DNA of 64,000 bases. Origin: Pseudomonas helleri. GTDB lineage: Bacteria > Pseudomonadota > Gammaproteobacteria > Pseudomonadales > Pseudomonadaceae. Below the pieces are notes generated by a model that saw nothing but the letters and a program-made list of their open reading frames with translations, was not told where the DNA came from and did no database searches. This document shows positions 1-8,140 of this stretch, one piece after another. Each line of letters starts with the position of its first letter. Positions within the stretch are counted from its first letter, which is position 1. Location: assembly GCF_001043025.1 (NCBI RefSeq), contig NZ_JYLD01000011.1:155407-219406 (forward strand), in the 5' to 3' direction. The position numbers were made by a program, and so were the translations under genes.

Positions 1-316
1 AGAGTGCTGGCACAAGTCGCTGGCCCCGTTGATGGCTGAAGTTCGTGAAAAAGTCGGCGATGGCCCGGTGTACCTGAGCTTTGATATCGACGGCATCGAC
101 CCGGCCTGGGCGCCTGGCACCGGCACCCCGGAAATCGGCGGCCTGACCACCATTCAGGCGATTGAGATTATTCGCGGCTGCCAAGGCCTCGACCTGATCG
201 GTTGCGATCTGGTAGAAGTCTCGCCGCCTTACGACACCACCGGCAATACCTCACTGCTGGGCGCGAACTTGCTGTACGAAATGCTCTGCGTCTTGCCGGG
301 TGTCACTCATCGCTAA
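1..316 (+). CDS. Ureohydrolase of the arginase/agmatinase family, C-terminal part (probable guanidinobutyrase)
   Basis: The frame is open from base 2, so the gene begins before the window and only about the last 104 residues are visible. They hold the family metal-binding signature SFDIDGIDPAWAPGTGTPE, whose Asp residues bind the Mn2+ pair, and a downstream Glu (VEVSPPYD) also typical of the family. Arginase-family enzymes hydrolyse guanidino compounds to urea and an amine. A sodium:solute symporter lies downstream, as I recall for gbuA of P. aeruginosa, which favours 4-guanidinobutyrate as substrate. Agmatine (speB) is the main alternative and the fragment cannot decide between them. The family assignment is firm and the substrate is inferred from context. 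Confidence 0.85.
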   Translation, partial: ECWHKSLAPLMAEVREKVGDGPVYLSFDIDGIDPAWAPGTGTPEIGGLTTIQAIEIIRGCQGLDLIGCDLVEVSPPYDTTGNTSLLGANLLYEMLCVLPGVTHR

Positions 317-341
317 ACCCCGTCTCCAGACGGGATAAAGG

Positions 342-400
342 GTTCGAGGTGCCATCGCGCACCTCGAACAGCGCCTTCGCCGGCAAGCCGGCTGACAGGA
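342..400. repeat. Degenerate REP-like palindromes
   Basis: Two adjacent inverted repeats follow the ureohydrolase. The first has 10-bp arms, TTCGAGGTGC and GCACCTCGAA. The second (about 373-396) reads CTTCGCCGGCAAGCCGGCTG and resembles the REP units of P. putida-type genomes. Neither is followed by a T-run, so they look like intergenic repeats more than a clear terminator. Confidence 0.45.
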
Positions 401-596
401 CAATTTTTGTGCATGACGCGGCCAGCGAGCGGCGCATGCAAGGGGAGCAATTCTTTAGCCAGGATCGCGCGCCTCCGGTCTTCAAGACCTGAGTCAGCAC
501 ACAAGAACAAAAGGCCTTTGGCTGGCCTGTTACGAATGTTTGTCCGCTTTGTCGGAAAGGCTGCCGCCCCCTTAGCCAGTGTGATCGGAGATGATC

Positions 597-791
597 ATGA
601 ATAATAAAAACAGCCCCAATAATGCGGGCCACATTAATTCACCAGGAGTTGACCCGACTCCGAACAACGCACGCCGAACCGGACTCAGGGACGTATTTCG
701 CCTGTTTTTGGGCAACGCGCGCGCCACGCAATACACCCAACGCCACACCCGAAACACCGGTGATGCCACCCATCGCCTGATCGCCTCATAA
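597..791 (+). CDS. Small hypothetical protein (64 aa)
   Basis: I do not recognise this protein. ATG 597 has CGGAG about 6 bases upstream, and the following symporter gene uses the same CGGAG element, which supports translation. An in-frame ATG at 591 would place the start too close to that element. The product is polar and basic, rich in Asn, Arg and Thr, with no signal peptide or membrane segment. The gene lies 25 bases before the symporter start, so the two are probably co-transcribed. It may be a genuine small gene or a chance frame in a leader region. Confidence 0.4.
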   Translation: MNNKNSPNNAGHINSPGVDPTPNNARRTGLRDVFRLFLGNARATQYTQRHTRNTGDATHRLIAS

Positions 792-816
792 AAAAAATAA
801 TCGGAGACTCGCCATC

Positions 817-2196
817 ATGGCTTTAGACCTAATAGTCGTCCTTATCTACGCTGCGGCAATGCTGGTGCTGGGTTACTACGGCATGCGCAAGGCAAAAACC
901 CACGAAGAATACCTGGTCGCCGGACGCAACCTGGGCCCGACACTGTACATGGGCACCATGGCCGCCACGGTGCTGGGCGGTGCTTCAACTGTCGGTACTG
1001 TCCGTTTGGGTTATGTACACGGGATTTCAGGCTTCTGGCTATGTGCTGCCCTGGGTTGCGGGATCATCGCGCTCAACTTGTTTCTGGCCAAGCCGTTGCT
1101 CAAACTCAAAATCTTTACCGTGACCCAAGTGCTGGAAAAACGTTACAACCCTATGGCTCGCCAGGCGAGCGCGGTGATTATGCTAGCGTATGCCCTGATG
1201 ATCGGCGTGACCTCCATTTTGGCGATCGGCACCGTGCTTGAAGTGTTGTTCGGCCTGCCGTTCTGGGTGTCGGTGGTGCTCGGCGGTGGCGTGGTGGTGG
1301 TGTACTCGACCATTGGCGGGATGTGGTCACTGACCCTGACTGACATCGTGCAGTTCGTGATCAAGACCGTGGGCCTGATGTTCGTGCTGCTGCCAATCTG
1401 CCTGTACCGTGTTGGCGGCTGGGATGAATTGGTGAGCAAACTGCCAGCCTCGAACTTCAGCTTCACCAGCATCGGCTGGGAAACCATCGTCACCTACTTC
1501 ATGATTTACTTCTTCGGCATTCTGATCGGCCAGGACATTTGGCAGCGCGTGTTTACCGCCAAAACTGACAAGGTGGCCAAGTACGCCGGTACGTTCGCAG
1601 GGTTCTACTGCATCCTTTACGGCCTGACCTGCGCCCTGATCGGCATGGCGGCCCATGTGCTGATCCCGGACCTGGGTAACGTCAACAACGCGTTCGCCGC
1701 CATCGTTAAGGTTTCGCTGCCGGACGGCATTCGCGGGCTGGTGATTGCTGCCGCCCTGGCCGCCATGATGTCCACCGCCAGTGCCGGCTTGCTCGCCGCG
1801 TCCACCGTATTGACCGAAGACCTGCTGCCCAAGCTGCGCGGCGGCAAACAATCGAGCCTGAAGATCAACCGCCTGTTCACCATGCTCACAGGCCTCGTGG
1901 TGCTGGCGATTGCCTTGGTGGTAAGCGACGTTATCAGCGCCCTCACGCTGGCCTACAACCTGCTGGTTGGCGGCATGCTGGTGCCATTGATCGGGGCGAT
2001 TTACTGGAAGCGCGCCACGACGGCAGGCGCCATCAGCAGCATGAGCCTGGGCTTTATCACGGCGCTGATTTTTATGATCAAGGATGGTCTGGACGCCAAT
2101 ACGCCGATCTACTACAGCCTGGCTGTAGGGCTTATCAGCTTTATCGTGGTCAGCTTGCTGGATCGGCGCCCGGCCACAGTGGCCAGCGCTGCCTGA
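817..2196 (+). CDS. Sodium:solute symporter (SSS family)
   Basis: This 459-residue inner-membrane protein is almost entirely hydrophobic segments, as expected for the roughly 13-helix SSS/PutP fold. Residues 30-40 carry the family sequence EEYLVAGRNLG after the first helix, and a Gly/Ala/Ser-rich segment near 315-330 (AALAAMMSTASAGLLAAST) corresponds to the conserved Na+-site helix. The start has CGGAG nine bases upstream. Because the gene follows a ureohydrolase, the likely cargo is a guanidino acid or polyamine-derived compound taken up with Na+, which is an inference from context. A terminator follows. Confidence 0.85.
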   Translation: MALDLIVVLIYAAAMLVLGYYGMRKAKTHEEYLVAGRNLGPTLYMGTMAATVLGGASTVGTVRLGYVHGISGFWLCAALGCGIIALNLFLAKPLLKLKIFTVTQVLEKRYNPMARQASAVIMLAYALMIGVTSILAIGTVLEVLFGLPFWVSVVLGGGVVVVYSTIGGMWSLTLTDIVQFVIKTVGLMFVLLPICLYRVGGWDELVSKLPASNFSFTSIGWETIVTYFMIYFFGILIGQDIWQRVFTAKTDKVAKYAGTFAGFYCILYGLTCALIGMAAHVLIPDLGNVNNAFAAIVKVSLPDGIRGLVIAAALAAMMSTASAGLLAASTVLTEDLLPKLRGGKQSSLKINRLFTMLTGLVVLAIALVVSDVISALTLAYNLLVGGMLVPLIGAIYWKRATTAGAISSMSLGFITALIFMIKDGLDANTPIYYSLAVGLISFIVVSLLDRRPATVASAA

Positions 2197-2213
2197 TACC
2201 CACTTTCTTCAGC

Positions 2214-2246
2214 GGGCGCGACGTCGGAGGTCGTGCCCGTTTTTTT
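2214..2246 (+). terminator. Rho-independent terminator of the symporter operon
   Basis: The stem pairs GGGCGCGAC with GTCGTGCCC (one G-T pair) around a short loop, and a run of seven T follows immediately. Confidence 0.8.
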
Positions 2247-2275
2247 CGATATCAGGCGCTTACGCTGCCACCGTC

Positions 2276-2401
2276 TTAACGGCGACGTTGCGGACGGCGA
2301 CGCGGGTCTTCGACAGGGATCGGAATTGGTTGCAGCGGAGGCTCAATCAGGCCCAGTGCAACGCCGACGTCATGCAGCCAGTTTTTCAGTTTGTCTTTCA
2401 T
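2276..2401 (-). CDS. 41-aa small protein, PA1414-like
   Basis: This frame has ATG at 2401 and TAA at 2276, preceded by a strong AAGGGGGA ribosome site four bases upstream. The peptide starts MKDKLKNWLHDVGVALGLIE, has a Pro-rich middle (EPPLQPIPIPVEDP) and ends in an Arg cluster (RRRPQRRR). An amphipathic or weakly hydrophobic helix and a basic tail suggest membrane or RNA contact, but no function is known to me. The place between a symporter and a LysR gene, the size and the sequence character match my memory of P. aeruginosa PA1414, whose transcript yields the anaerobically induced sRNA SicX. The promoter described separately supports that parallel. Confidence 0.75.
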   Translation of the reverse strand: MKDKLKNWLHDVGVALGLIEPPLQPIPIPVEDPRRRPQRRR

Positions 2402-2446
2402 ATTTCCCCCTTGGGGCCACACTTACGACCGGATTCCTTGGTCGCT

Positions 2447-2495
2447 TCGTACAGATAATAGTCCTAAGTCCTACAAGATGCTTGCTTAAGGTCAA
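2447..2495 (-). promoter_or_regulatory. Anr/FNR-type promoter of the 41-aa gene
   Basis: TTGCTTAAGGTCAA at 2482-2495 matches the FNR/Anr consensus TTGATnnnnATCAA at 8 of 10 fixed positions. On the minus strand a TATTAT -10 hexamer lies at 2460-2455. A class II Anr promoter has its box centred at -41.5, which predicts transcription from about 2447. That is where the -10 hexamer also places it. The resulting leader of about 46 nt contains a small hairpin (GCGACC...GGTCGT, 2445-2425) before the ribosome site. Confidence 0.65.
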
Positions 2496-2526
2496 TGAAC
2501 TTTAGGCTAATCCTCCTCTTTTCAAG

Positions 2527-3429
2527 TCAGGCCGATGCGCGTTGTGCCGCAATTTCTACGTCGCTTTTAACAGACGCCGTCTGCTGCAACGTTATCCACG
2601 CATTCAAGTTGGCGCCCAGCATGCCCTTTCGCCACATCAACCACGTAGTGGCAGAGGCAAAAGGTTGTTTCAAGGGATGTACGCCGACACTTTCACGGCC
2701 CGGCAAGCTGGCCAGCATCGAAGCTGGCATCAACGCCACACCCGACCCCGCCACCACGCACGCCAGCATGCCCTGATAGGACTCAATCTCCATCACGCGG
2801 CCCATTGCCGCCCGGTCGCTGGCGTACCAGGCCTCAAGGCGGGTGCGATACGAACAGCCCTGACGGAAGGCGAACACCTCACGCCCCTGCACGTCCTGGG
2901 CGCGGGTGATAGGTGGATGATCCAGATCGCTGATCATCACCAGTTGCTCTTCACAGAACTCAACGCCATCGAGCCCGGCCAACTCAAGTGGGCCATCCAC
3001 CAGCGCCGCATCCAGACGCCCGGTGAGCAAACCTTCGAGCAATTCCCCGCTCGGCGCCGACTGTACGTGCAGGTTCACTGCCGGGTAGGCGCGATGGTAG
3101 CGGGCCAGCAAAGCGGGCAAATGGATCGCCGCGGTGCTGTACATCGTGCCAAGGGTGAATTTGCCGGACGGCACGCCGCCCTGTACCGCGCCCAGCGCCT
3201 CATCGCGCAGGGCGAACAGGCGCGCGGTGTAATCGAGCAGCACTTTGCCTGCCGGGGACAATTGCAAGCGCTGGCGCTCACGCATGAACAACTCGACACC
3301 CATTTGCTCTTCAAGTTGTTTGAGCCGGGTCGACAGATTGGAAGGCACGCGGTGCAGACGTTCAGCTGCACGGGTGATCGAGCCTTCTTCGGCCACGGCC
3401 TGAAAAATCCGTAATTGGATGAATTCCAC
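2527..3429 (-). CDS. LysR-type transcriptional regulator, PtrR/YneJ-like
   Basis: This 300-residue protein has an N-terminal winged helix (residues 1-60, with EEGSITRAAERLHRVPSNLS as the helix-turn-helix) and a substrate-binding-like effector domain (about 90-290). Its sequence tracks E. coli YneJ/PtrR closely as I remember that protein, for example RVPSNL, FAFRQGCSYR and ESYQGMLACVVAGSG. PtrR controls putrescine use in E. coli. The GTG start at 3429 is preferred because GGAG lies six bases upstream, although the frame extends nine codons further. The gene is divergent from an MFS transporter gene 104 bases away, which is its most likely target. Confidence 0.85.
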   Translation of the reverse strand: MEFIQLRIFQAVAEEGSITRAAERLHRVPSNLSTRLKQLEEQMGVELFMRERQRLQLSPAGKVLLDYTARLFALRDEALGAVQGGVPSGKFTLGTMYSTAAIHLPALLARYHRAYPAVNLHVQSAPSGELLEGLLTGRLDAALVDGPLELAGLDGVEFCEEQLVMISDLDHPPITRAQDVQGREVFAFRQGCSYRTRLEAWYASDRAAMGRVMEIESYQGMLACVVAGSGVALMPASMLASLPGRESVGVHPLKQPFASATTWLMWRKGMLGANLNAWITLQQTASVKSDVEIAAQRASA

Positions 3430-3532
3430 ACCATTCTCCAAAACTGAACAAGTCACTCACTATTATTCAATTTTATAGAAAGTCAATCACCGCTAGCCTG
3501 ACGGTCATTGTCACTGCCCGGGAATCAACAGC

Positions 3533-4714
3533 ATGTCAGCCCTGACTCGCTTACTCGCCAGCTTTATCGCCCTCATGATGGCCATGGGGATTGGCCGTTT
3601 TTCACTCACCCCGCAACTGCCGCACTTGATCAGCGAAGGCCAGATCGACTTGACCGGCGCCGGGCTGATTGCCGCCGCCAACTATTTGGGCTATTTGATC
3701 GGCGCGCTGGACGCCATTCGTGCCAGACGCCCGGAGCAAGTCCGTGGCCGACTGCACACCGGTTTATGGCTGTGCGTGGTGCTGACGCTGATTTCGTACT
3801 GGGCACAAGGCTTCTGGCCGCATATGCTGCTGCGCTTTGGCGCGGGGGTGGCAAGCGCCTGGGTGATGGTGATGATCACGGCGCTCAGCCAACAGATCGC
3901 GGTCAGCGCTAACCGGCCGCGCTTGGGTGCCCTGGTGTTTGCAGGGCCCGGCATTGGCGTGGTGCTGACCGGATTGCTCGCGCTGTTTGCCAACGTTCAA
4001 GGGCAAAACTCGTCCATGTTGTGGCTGATCTACGCGGTGGCCGCCTTGCTCATGCTGCTGGTGATCATGCCGATCCTGCCACCCGCCAACGGCCTTGCTC
4101 CGCACGTGCAGACGGCGACCACAAGCCCACGCCACCCCGGTATCACCCGTCTGGGGGCCATTTATGCGCTGTATGGCTTGGGGTACATCATTCCGGCGAC
4201 GTTTTTGTCGCAAATGGCCAGCGCGCAATTTCGCGGTCAATGGCAAGCTGATTTGTTCTGGCCAGCTTTCGGCCTGTGCGCGGCCATTGGCGTGGTGCTG
4301 ATCAGCTTTCACCGGCCCTCGCCGCGCACCACTCGCCTGTGGCTGATGGCCGCGCTGTGGGTGCAGGCGGCCGGTGTGCTGGCATGCTTGCTGCCCAGCA
4401 GTGCGGGCCTGGCGCTGGGGGTGATTTTATGCGGCACGCCGTTCCTGGCCTGCATGCCGCTGGTGATGCAAAGCTCACGCGACATCGCCCCCCACGCCAC
4501 TCAGCGCAACGCCGCCTTGCTCACCGCCTGTTTTGCCGTCGGCCAACTGGGCGGGCCTTTGCTGGCAGCCGTCAGCAGCCATTTCAGTGGCGGATTGCAC
4601 CCGGCGCTGATCATCGCGGCCAGCGGCCTGGTGCTGGCCGGGGTACTGGCCTTGCAACTGGTTAATTTTGTAGCAGTGCGCGCACCTTGCGACGCACCCA
4701 CTGCTCCGCGCTGA
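3533..4714 (+). CDS. YbfB/YjiJ-family MFS transporter
   Basis: This 393-residue protein shows about 12 hydrophobic segments and begins with ASFIALMMAMGIGRFSLTP, a sequence characteristic of the YbfB/YjiJ family of major facilitator permeases. The substrate is unknown. Its start lies 104 bases from the divergent LysR start, a usual regulator-target arrangement. The 3' end overlaps the convergent EamA gene by 53 bases, so the last 17 codons are read on both strands. Confidence 0.85.
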   Translation: MSALTRLLASFIALMMAMGIGRFSLTPQLPHLISEGQIDLTGAGLIAAANYLGYLIGALDAIRARRPEQVRGRLHTGLWLCVVLTLISYWAQGFWPHMLLRFGAGVASAWVMVMITALSQQIAVSANRPRLGALVFAGPGIGVVLTGLLALFANVQGQNSSMLWLIYAVAALLMLLVIMPILPPANGLAPHVQTATTSPRHPGITRLGAIYALYGLGYIIPATFLSQMASAQFRGQWQADLFWPAFGLCAAIGVVLISFHRPSPRTTRLWLMAALWVQAAGVLACLLPSSAGLALGVILCGTPFLACMPLVMQSSRDIAPHATQRNAALLTACFAVGQLGGPLLAAVSSHFSGGLHPALIIAASGLVLAGVLALQLVNFVAVRAPCDAPTAPR

Positions 4715-5591
4715 CAAAAGTGATACCTAGCAGCACCAGCACCGCGCCCACGGCGAAGTTGAAGCTTAATGGCTCATCCAGTATGAACACGCCAAAGGTC
4801 ACCCCGAACAGGGGCGTCATAAACGAAAACACGGCCAGATTGGAGGCCAGGTAACGCTTGAGCAGCCAAAACCACATCAGGTAGCTGAAAAAAGACACCA
4901 CCAGGCCCTGAAACAAGACGCTGCCAATGGCCAGCCCGGTGAAGCTGAAGTGGGTGATTTGCCCTGTGGCAAGGGCAATCACCAGCAGGCCGATAAAGCC
5001 CACGATCAACTGGTAAAACAGGGTCAGCGTGACCGGCGCCTCAGAGAGCCTGGAGCCGCGCACCACCACAGTGGTGACGCCCCAGGCCATGCCTGCCAGC
5101 ACACCGTAGGCATCGCCAAGCAAGACGTCGGGGTCCATGTCCGCGAACGACATGCCTCCGGCAAAGGAGAATGCAATGCCCAGAAACGCGAGGAAGATCC
5201 CCAGCCACTGCAGCGGCCGCAGACGCTCACTGGGCAACAGCCAGTTCACCCCCAGCGCAGTAAAGATCGGCGCGGTATAGAGGAACACCGACATGTGCGC
5301 CGCGCTGGTCAGGTGCAGCCCCTGCGCAATAAAGAAAAACTCCAGGCCAAACAAACTGCCTGCGAGCAAGCCGCCGCGCCAGGTGTAGGGCACCTGGTCC
5401 CAGCCACCCTTCCAGCAAATCAGCAGCCCCACCAGCAGCGCCGAGATCCCCGAGCGGGCCATGGCCTGCATGACCGGGGAAATATCAGGTGCAGCCACTT
5501 TGATCAGCACCTGCTGGACACCCCAGATCAGGCACAACCCCAGCATGACTTGCAGTGCAAAAGCATCCGTTGCTCGCCGCGAACCACTCAT
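4662..5591 (-). CDS. EamA-family (DMT) transporter
   Basis: The 309-residue product has ten hydrophobic segments arranged as two EamA repeats. LGLCLIWGVQQVLIKVAAP opens the first and AGMAWGVTTVVVRGSR lies near the start of the second. Such proteins move amino acids, nucleobases or other small metabolites across the inner membrane, usually outward. The ATG at 5591 was taken as the start. The frame extends four codons further to a TTG but neither has a strong ribosome site. The gene runs convergently into the MFS gene with a 53-base overlap. Confidence 0.8.
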   Translation of the reverse strand: MSGSRRATDAFALQVMLGLCLIWGVQQVLIKVAAPDISPVMQAMARSGISALLVGLLICWKGGWDQVPYTWRGGLLAGSLFGLEFFFIAQGLHLTSAAHMSVFLYTAPIFTALGVNWLLPSERLRPLQWLGIFLAFLGIAFSFAGGMSFADMDPDVLLGDAYGVLAGMAWGVTTVVVRGSRLSEAPVTLTLFYQLIVGFIGLLVIALATGQITHFSFTGLAIGSVLFQGLVVSFFSYLMWFWLLKRYLASNLAVFSFMTPLFGVTFGVFILDEPLSFNFAVGAVLVLLGITFVSAEQWVRRKVRALLQN

Positions 5592-5630
5592 AGCCACACC
5601 CAAAAGATAAAAACAGCGCAGGCCGCTGGT

Positions 5631-6467
5631 TTAAACCAGTTCGATGCGGTCCGCGTGGATCACAATCTTGCCTTCCTTGTAGAGCGCACCAATGGCCTTC
5701 TTGAAGTTGCCCTTGCTGACGCCAAACAGGTTGCTGATCTGCTCGGGTGCACTTTTATCACTGACCGGCAGTACGCCATTGTTTTCACGCAACTTGCTGA
5801 GAATCTTCGAGTTCAGGCTGCTGGATGCCTCCTGACCGACTGGCTGCAAACTCAGGCTGATCTTGCCATCGGCACGAACTTCTTTGATATAGCCTTTCTC
5901 TTGCTTGCCCGCACGCAGGAACTTGAACACTTCGTTCTTGTGGATCAAGCCCCAGTGCTTGTTGTTGATCACGGCTTTAAAGCCCATGTCCGTGGCCTCA
6001 GCCACCAGCAGATCAACTTCCTGGCCCACCTGATAGTTGGCCGGGGTTTTGTCCAGGTAGCGGTCCAGGCGGGCCGTGGCGGTGATCCGGCGCGTGTGTT
6101 TGTCCAGGTAAACGTGCACAACCACATATTCACCAGCGGTCATCTGGCGTTTTTCTTCGGAATACGGCAACAGCAAATCTTTCGGCAGGCCCCAATCAAG
6201 GAAAACACCGATGCTATTAATTTCGACGACTTTAAGACTGGCAAACTCACCGACTTGAACTTTTGGTTTTTCAGTGGTGGCAATTAACTTGTCAGCGCTG
6301 TCCAAATAAACAAATACGTTTAGCCAGTCTTCATCTTCACTGGGAATATCTTTAGGAATATAGCGATTGGGCAACAGGATTTCCCCGTCAGCTCCGCCAT
6401 CCAGATACAAACCGAAGTTAGTGTGTTTAACCACTTGCAAACTGTTGTAGCGACCGATTAAAGCCAT
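5631..6467 (-). CDS. S1-like RNA-binding protein, CvfB/YitL family
   Basis: The 278-residue protein consists of repeated S1-type beta-barrel modules. MALIGRYNSLQVVKHTNFGLYLDG is the first, VQVGEFASLKVVEINSIGVFLDWG the second, and a third starts near residue 145. A winged-helix-like C-terminus ends the protein (NLFGVSKGNFKKAIGALYKEGKI). This is the CvfB layout, a family that affects virulence gene expression in Staphylococcus by binding RNA. ATG 6467 has GAGG upstream, whereas the upstream ATG at 6482 would place that element inside the gene. It probably acts in the cytoplasm. Its RNA targets in Pseudomonas are unknown to me. Confidence 0.85.
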   Translation of the reverse strand: MALIGRYNSLQVVKHTNFGLYLDGGADGEILLPNRYIPKDIPSEDEDWLNVFVYLDSADKLIATTEKPKVQVGEFASLKVVEINSIGVFLDWGLPKDLLLPYSEEKRQMTAGEYVVVHVYLDKHTRRITATARLDRYLDKTPANYQVGQEVDLLVAEATDMGFKAVINNKHWGLIHKNEVFKFLRAGKQEKGYIKEVRADGKISLSLQPVGQEASSSLNSKILSKLRENNGVLPVSDKSAPEQISNLFGVSKGNFKKAIGALYKEGKIVIHADRIELV

Positions 6468-6814
6468 GTCCAATACCCTCATTACGTGGGCAGCATTCTA
6501 CCCGAGTTTGGCCCGGCAAATTGGAGCCGCGCAGCAAGGCTTTCACATTTTTTACAAAAGGCCTGATTTATCAAGGATTTTTGCCTCGACCCCAGGACCA
6601 CTCGTCAGCCCGGCGAGCCCTCAAGGCCCTGCCGAGCAGCGCAAAAACAACCCGATGATATGAATTAAAACAGCGGGTTAGCCGGCGCATAGAGTGTTGA
6701 TTATGTGCAATGCCAAGGTGCTTATAATATTTCAGGAGGATATTTAACAAGCAATTGTCAAGTATTTCAGTTACTATCGCTGGCCAAGTTATTTTCTACA
6801 GGTGAATAGCCGCC
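6468..6814. other. Intergenic region with a TATAAT promoter element
   Basis: No gene is seen on either strand in this 347-base stretch between divergent genes. A perfect -10 hexamer TATAAT lies at 6723-6728 on the plus strand. It should start the transcript of the 59-aa gene near 6735. That transcript would begin with AGGAGG (6734-6739), which has no start codon after it at a usable distance. A -35 element is not clear; TTGATT is present but 20 bases upstream. Confidence 0.5.
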
Positions 6815-6994
6815 ATGCGTGTAAAAGCATCCGCCAGCAAAGTAAAGCCAGCTCCCGCCGTTGAAACCAGTGATTCAATCAATGCGCAAATTGCCGCATT
6901 CTTGAAGTCCGGTGGCGAGATCCAGCAAATTGACAAAGGCGTCAGCGGCCAAACTTTCGGCGCATCCAAACAGATTTCGCTGGGTAAAAAGTAA
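6815..6994 (+). CDS. Conserved small Pseudomonas protein (59 aa), function unknown
   Basis: The product begins MRVKASASKVKPAPAVETSD and ends SKQISLGKK. It has a basic, Pro-containing N-terminal tail, a short helix-like centre (SINAQIAAFLKSGGEIQQI) and a polar end. There is no signal peptide or membrane segment, so it should be cytoplasmic. AGGTGA lies upstream of the ATG at fitting distance. The central IAAFLKSGGEIQQI motif is one I associate with a small protein family widespread in Pseudomonas, but no function is known to me. The gene stands alone, with its own TATAAT promoter about 90 bases upstream. Confidence 0.75.
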   Translation: MRVKASASKVKPAPAVETSDSINAQIAAFLKSGGEIQQIDKGVSGQTFGASKQISLGKK

Positions 6995-7175
6995 TACCCC
7001 CGCTTTATAGTGGTCCTGATGCGCTTTGCCTTCCAAAGCGCTGGGACTCCTGAACCCCCTCCCCTCAAGAAATCGACGAACGGCCCCCATCTGCCAGCAT
7101 ACATCCGTATGCTTGAACCTCTCTAAACCAAGCCTTCGAGCCAATCACTGCATCCAGTTGTCAAGGGAGTGACCT

Positions 7176-7898
7176 ATGCTCACACGAGCGTTACTGCTCA
7201 CCGGCACATTGCTGTCCAGCGCGGCTGTCAACGCACAGGTGTTTTCACGCGAGCTGGGCGACTTCGACCTCAGAATGGGCACCCAGCCCAGCCGCAGCAT
7301 GGCCCAAGGCCTGGTCAAGCCGACCAGCCCGGGTTCAACCTTCCATGGCGGCCTGGACCTCACGCACAACAGCGGCTGGTATGTCGGCCAATGGGCACCC
7401 ACCATGGGCCTCAAGCCCGGCAGCAATCTGGAAGTCGATTCATACCTCGGTTACAAACACCCGTTTGACCAGACCCTGAGTTATGAACTGGGGATGATTC
7501 ATTACAGCTACCCCAAAGTCAGCCCCATGGACAGCCAGCAGTTTTATGCGGGGCTGACAGTGTTGGGTACGCGCTTTGGCGCAGCGTTCAGCAATGACCC
7601 GGACCGACGCGACAGCACCGTGTTTGCCGATTTGGGCGCCAATCGCACGCTGGGAGTCGGGGTCAGCCTGAAATACACCACCCACCAACTGGGCACGCCG
7701 GTATCCATCGCCGATGGCGGCAGCGTGCGTACGTTCAATGATTGGTCAATCACCTTCTCACGGCCCTGGATGGGCGTGAACCTGAACGTGATCTACAGCG
7801 ACTCCAGCCTCGATGGCGGCGATTGCTCAGCGTACTCGGGGCAAAACCCGCAATGCGATGGGTTACTGACGTTCAAGGCTGAACGTACGTTTTATTGA
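7176..7898 (+). CDS. TorF-family putative outer-membrane porin
   Basis: The 240-residue protein begins with a clear signal peptide (MLTRALLLTGTLLSSAAVNA, cleavage after Ala20). It continues as alternating amphipathic beta strands with many Gly, Tyr and Ser residues and ends in Phe-Tyr, as outer-membrane barrels do. The phrase LDLTHNSGWYVGQWAPTM is typical of the TorF/Gcw_chp family (PF09694). AGGGAG lies six bases before the ATG. Two Cys residues near the C-terminus (DCSAYSGQNPQC) could form a disulfide. The solute is unknown. Confidence 0.8.
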   Translation: MLTRALLLTGTLLSSAAVNAQVFSRELGDFDLRMGTQPSRSMAQGLVKPTSPGSTFHGGLDLTHNSGWYVGQWAPTMGLKPGSNLEVDSYLGYKHPFDQTLSYELGMIHYSYPKVSPMDSQQFYAGLTVLGTRFGAAFSNDPDRRDSTVFADLGANRTLGVGVSLKYTTHQLGTPVSIADGGSVRTFNDWSITFSRPWMGVNLNVIYSDSSLDGGDCSAYSGQNPQCDGLLTFKAERTFY

Positions 7899-8034
7899 GA
7901 GAGGGGATTACAAAGCCGTCCCGTCTTCGACGCCGCGCTGTCGCGCATCAAACAGGCCACTATACTCGCTGACGAGGTACGAAGGCTGCGATCGGCCAGC
8001 GTGGTTTAACGGAGCCTCTTACGGCTTAGATCAA

Positions 8035-8104
8035 GATCAAAAGATCGCGAGCAAGCTCGCTCCTACAGGGTCTTATGAGCGAGCTTGCCTCGCGATCTTT
8101 TACT
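8035..8104. repeat. REP doublet (inverted pair)
   Basis: Two copies of the palindromic unit GCGAGCAAGCTCGCTCCTAC face each other across a short spacer, each flanked by GATCTTTT or its complement. This is a Pseudomonas intergenic repeat pair, lying between a plus-strand and a minus-strand gene end. Confidence 0.85.
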
Positions 8105-8140
8105 CTTAAAAGACCGAGAGGCAAACCTTATCCGTAAACC

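Noticed and set aside
4950..6287. A 445-codon open frame on the plus strand
   Set aside because: It runs antisense through the EamA gene and the S1-domain gene, has Gln/His/Arg-rich composition typical of antisense frames of high-GC genes, and no ribosome site or family.
7940..8034. A TATACT hexamer at about 7963 suggesting a small RNA promoter
   Set aside because: No -35 element at proper spacing and no terminator other than the REP pair, so no RNA gene is claimed.
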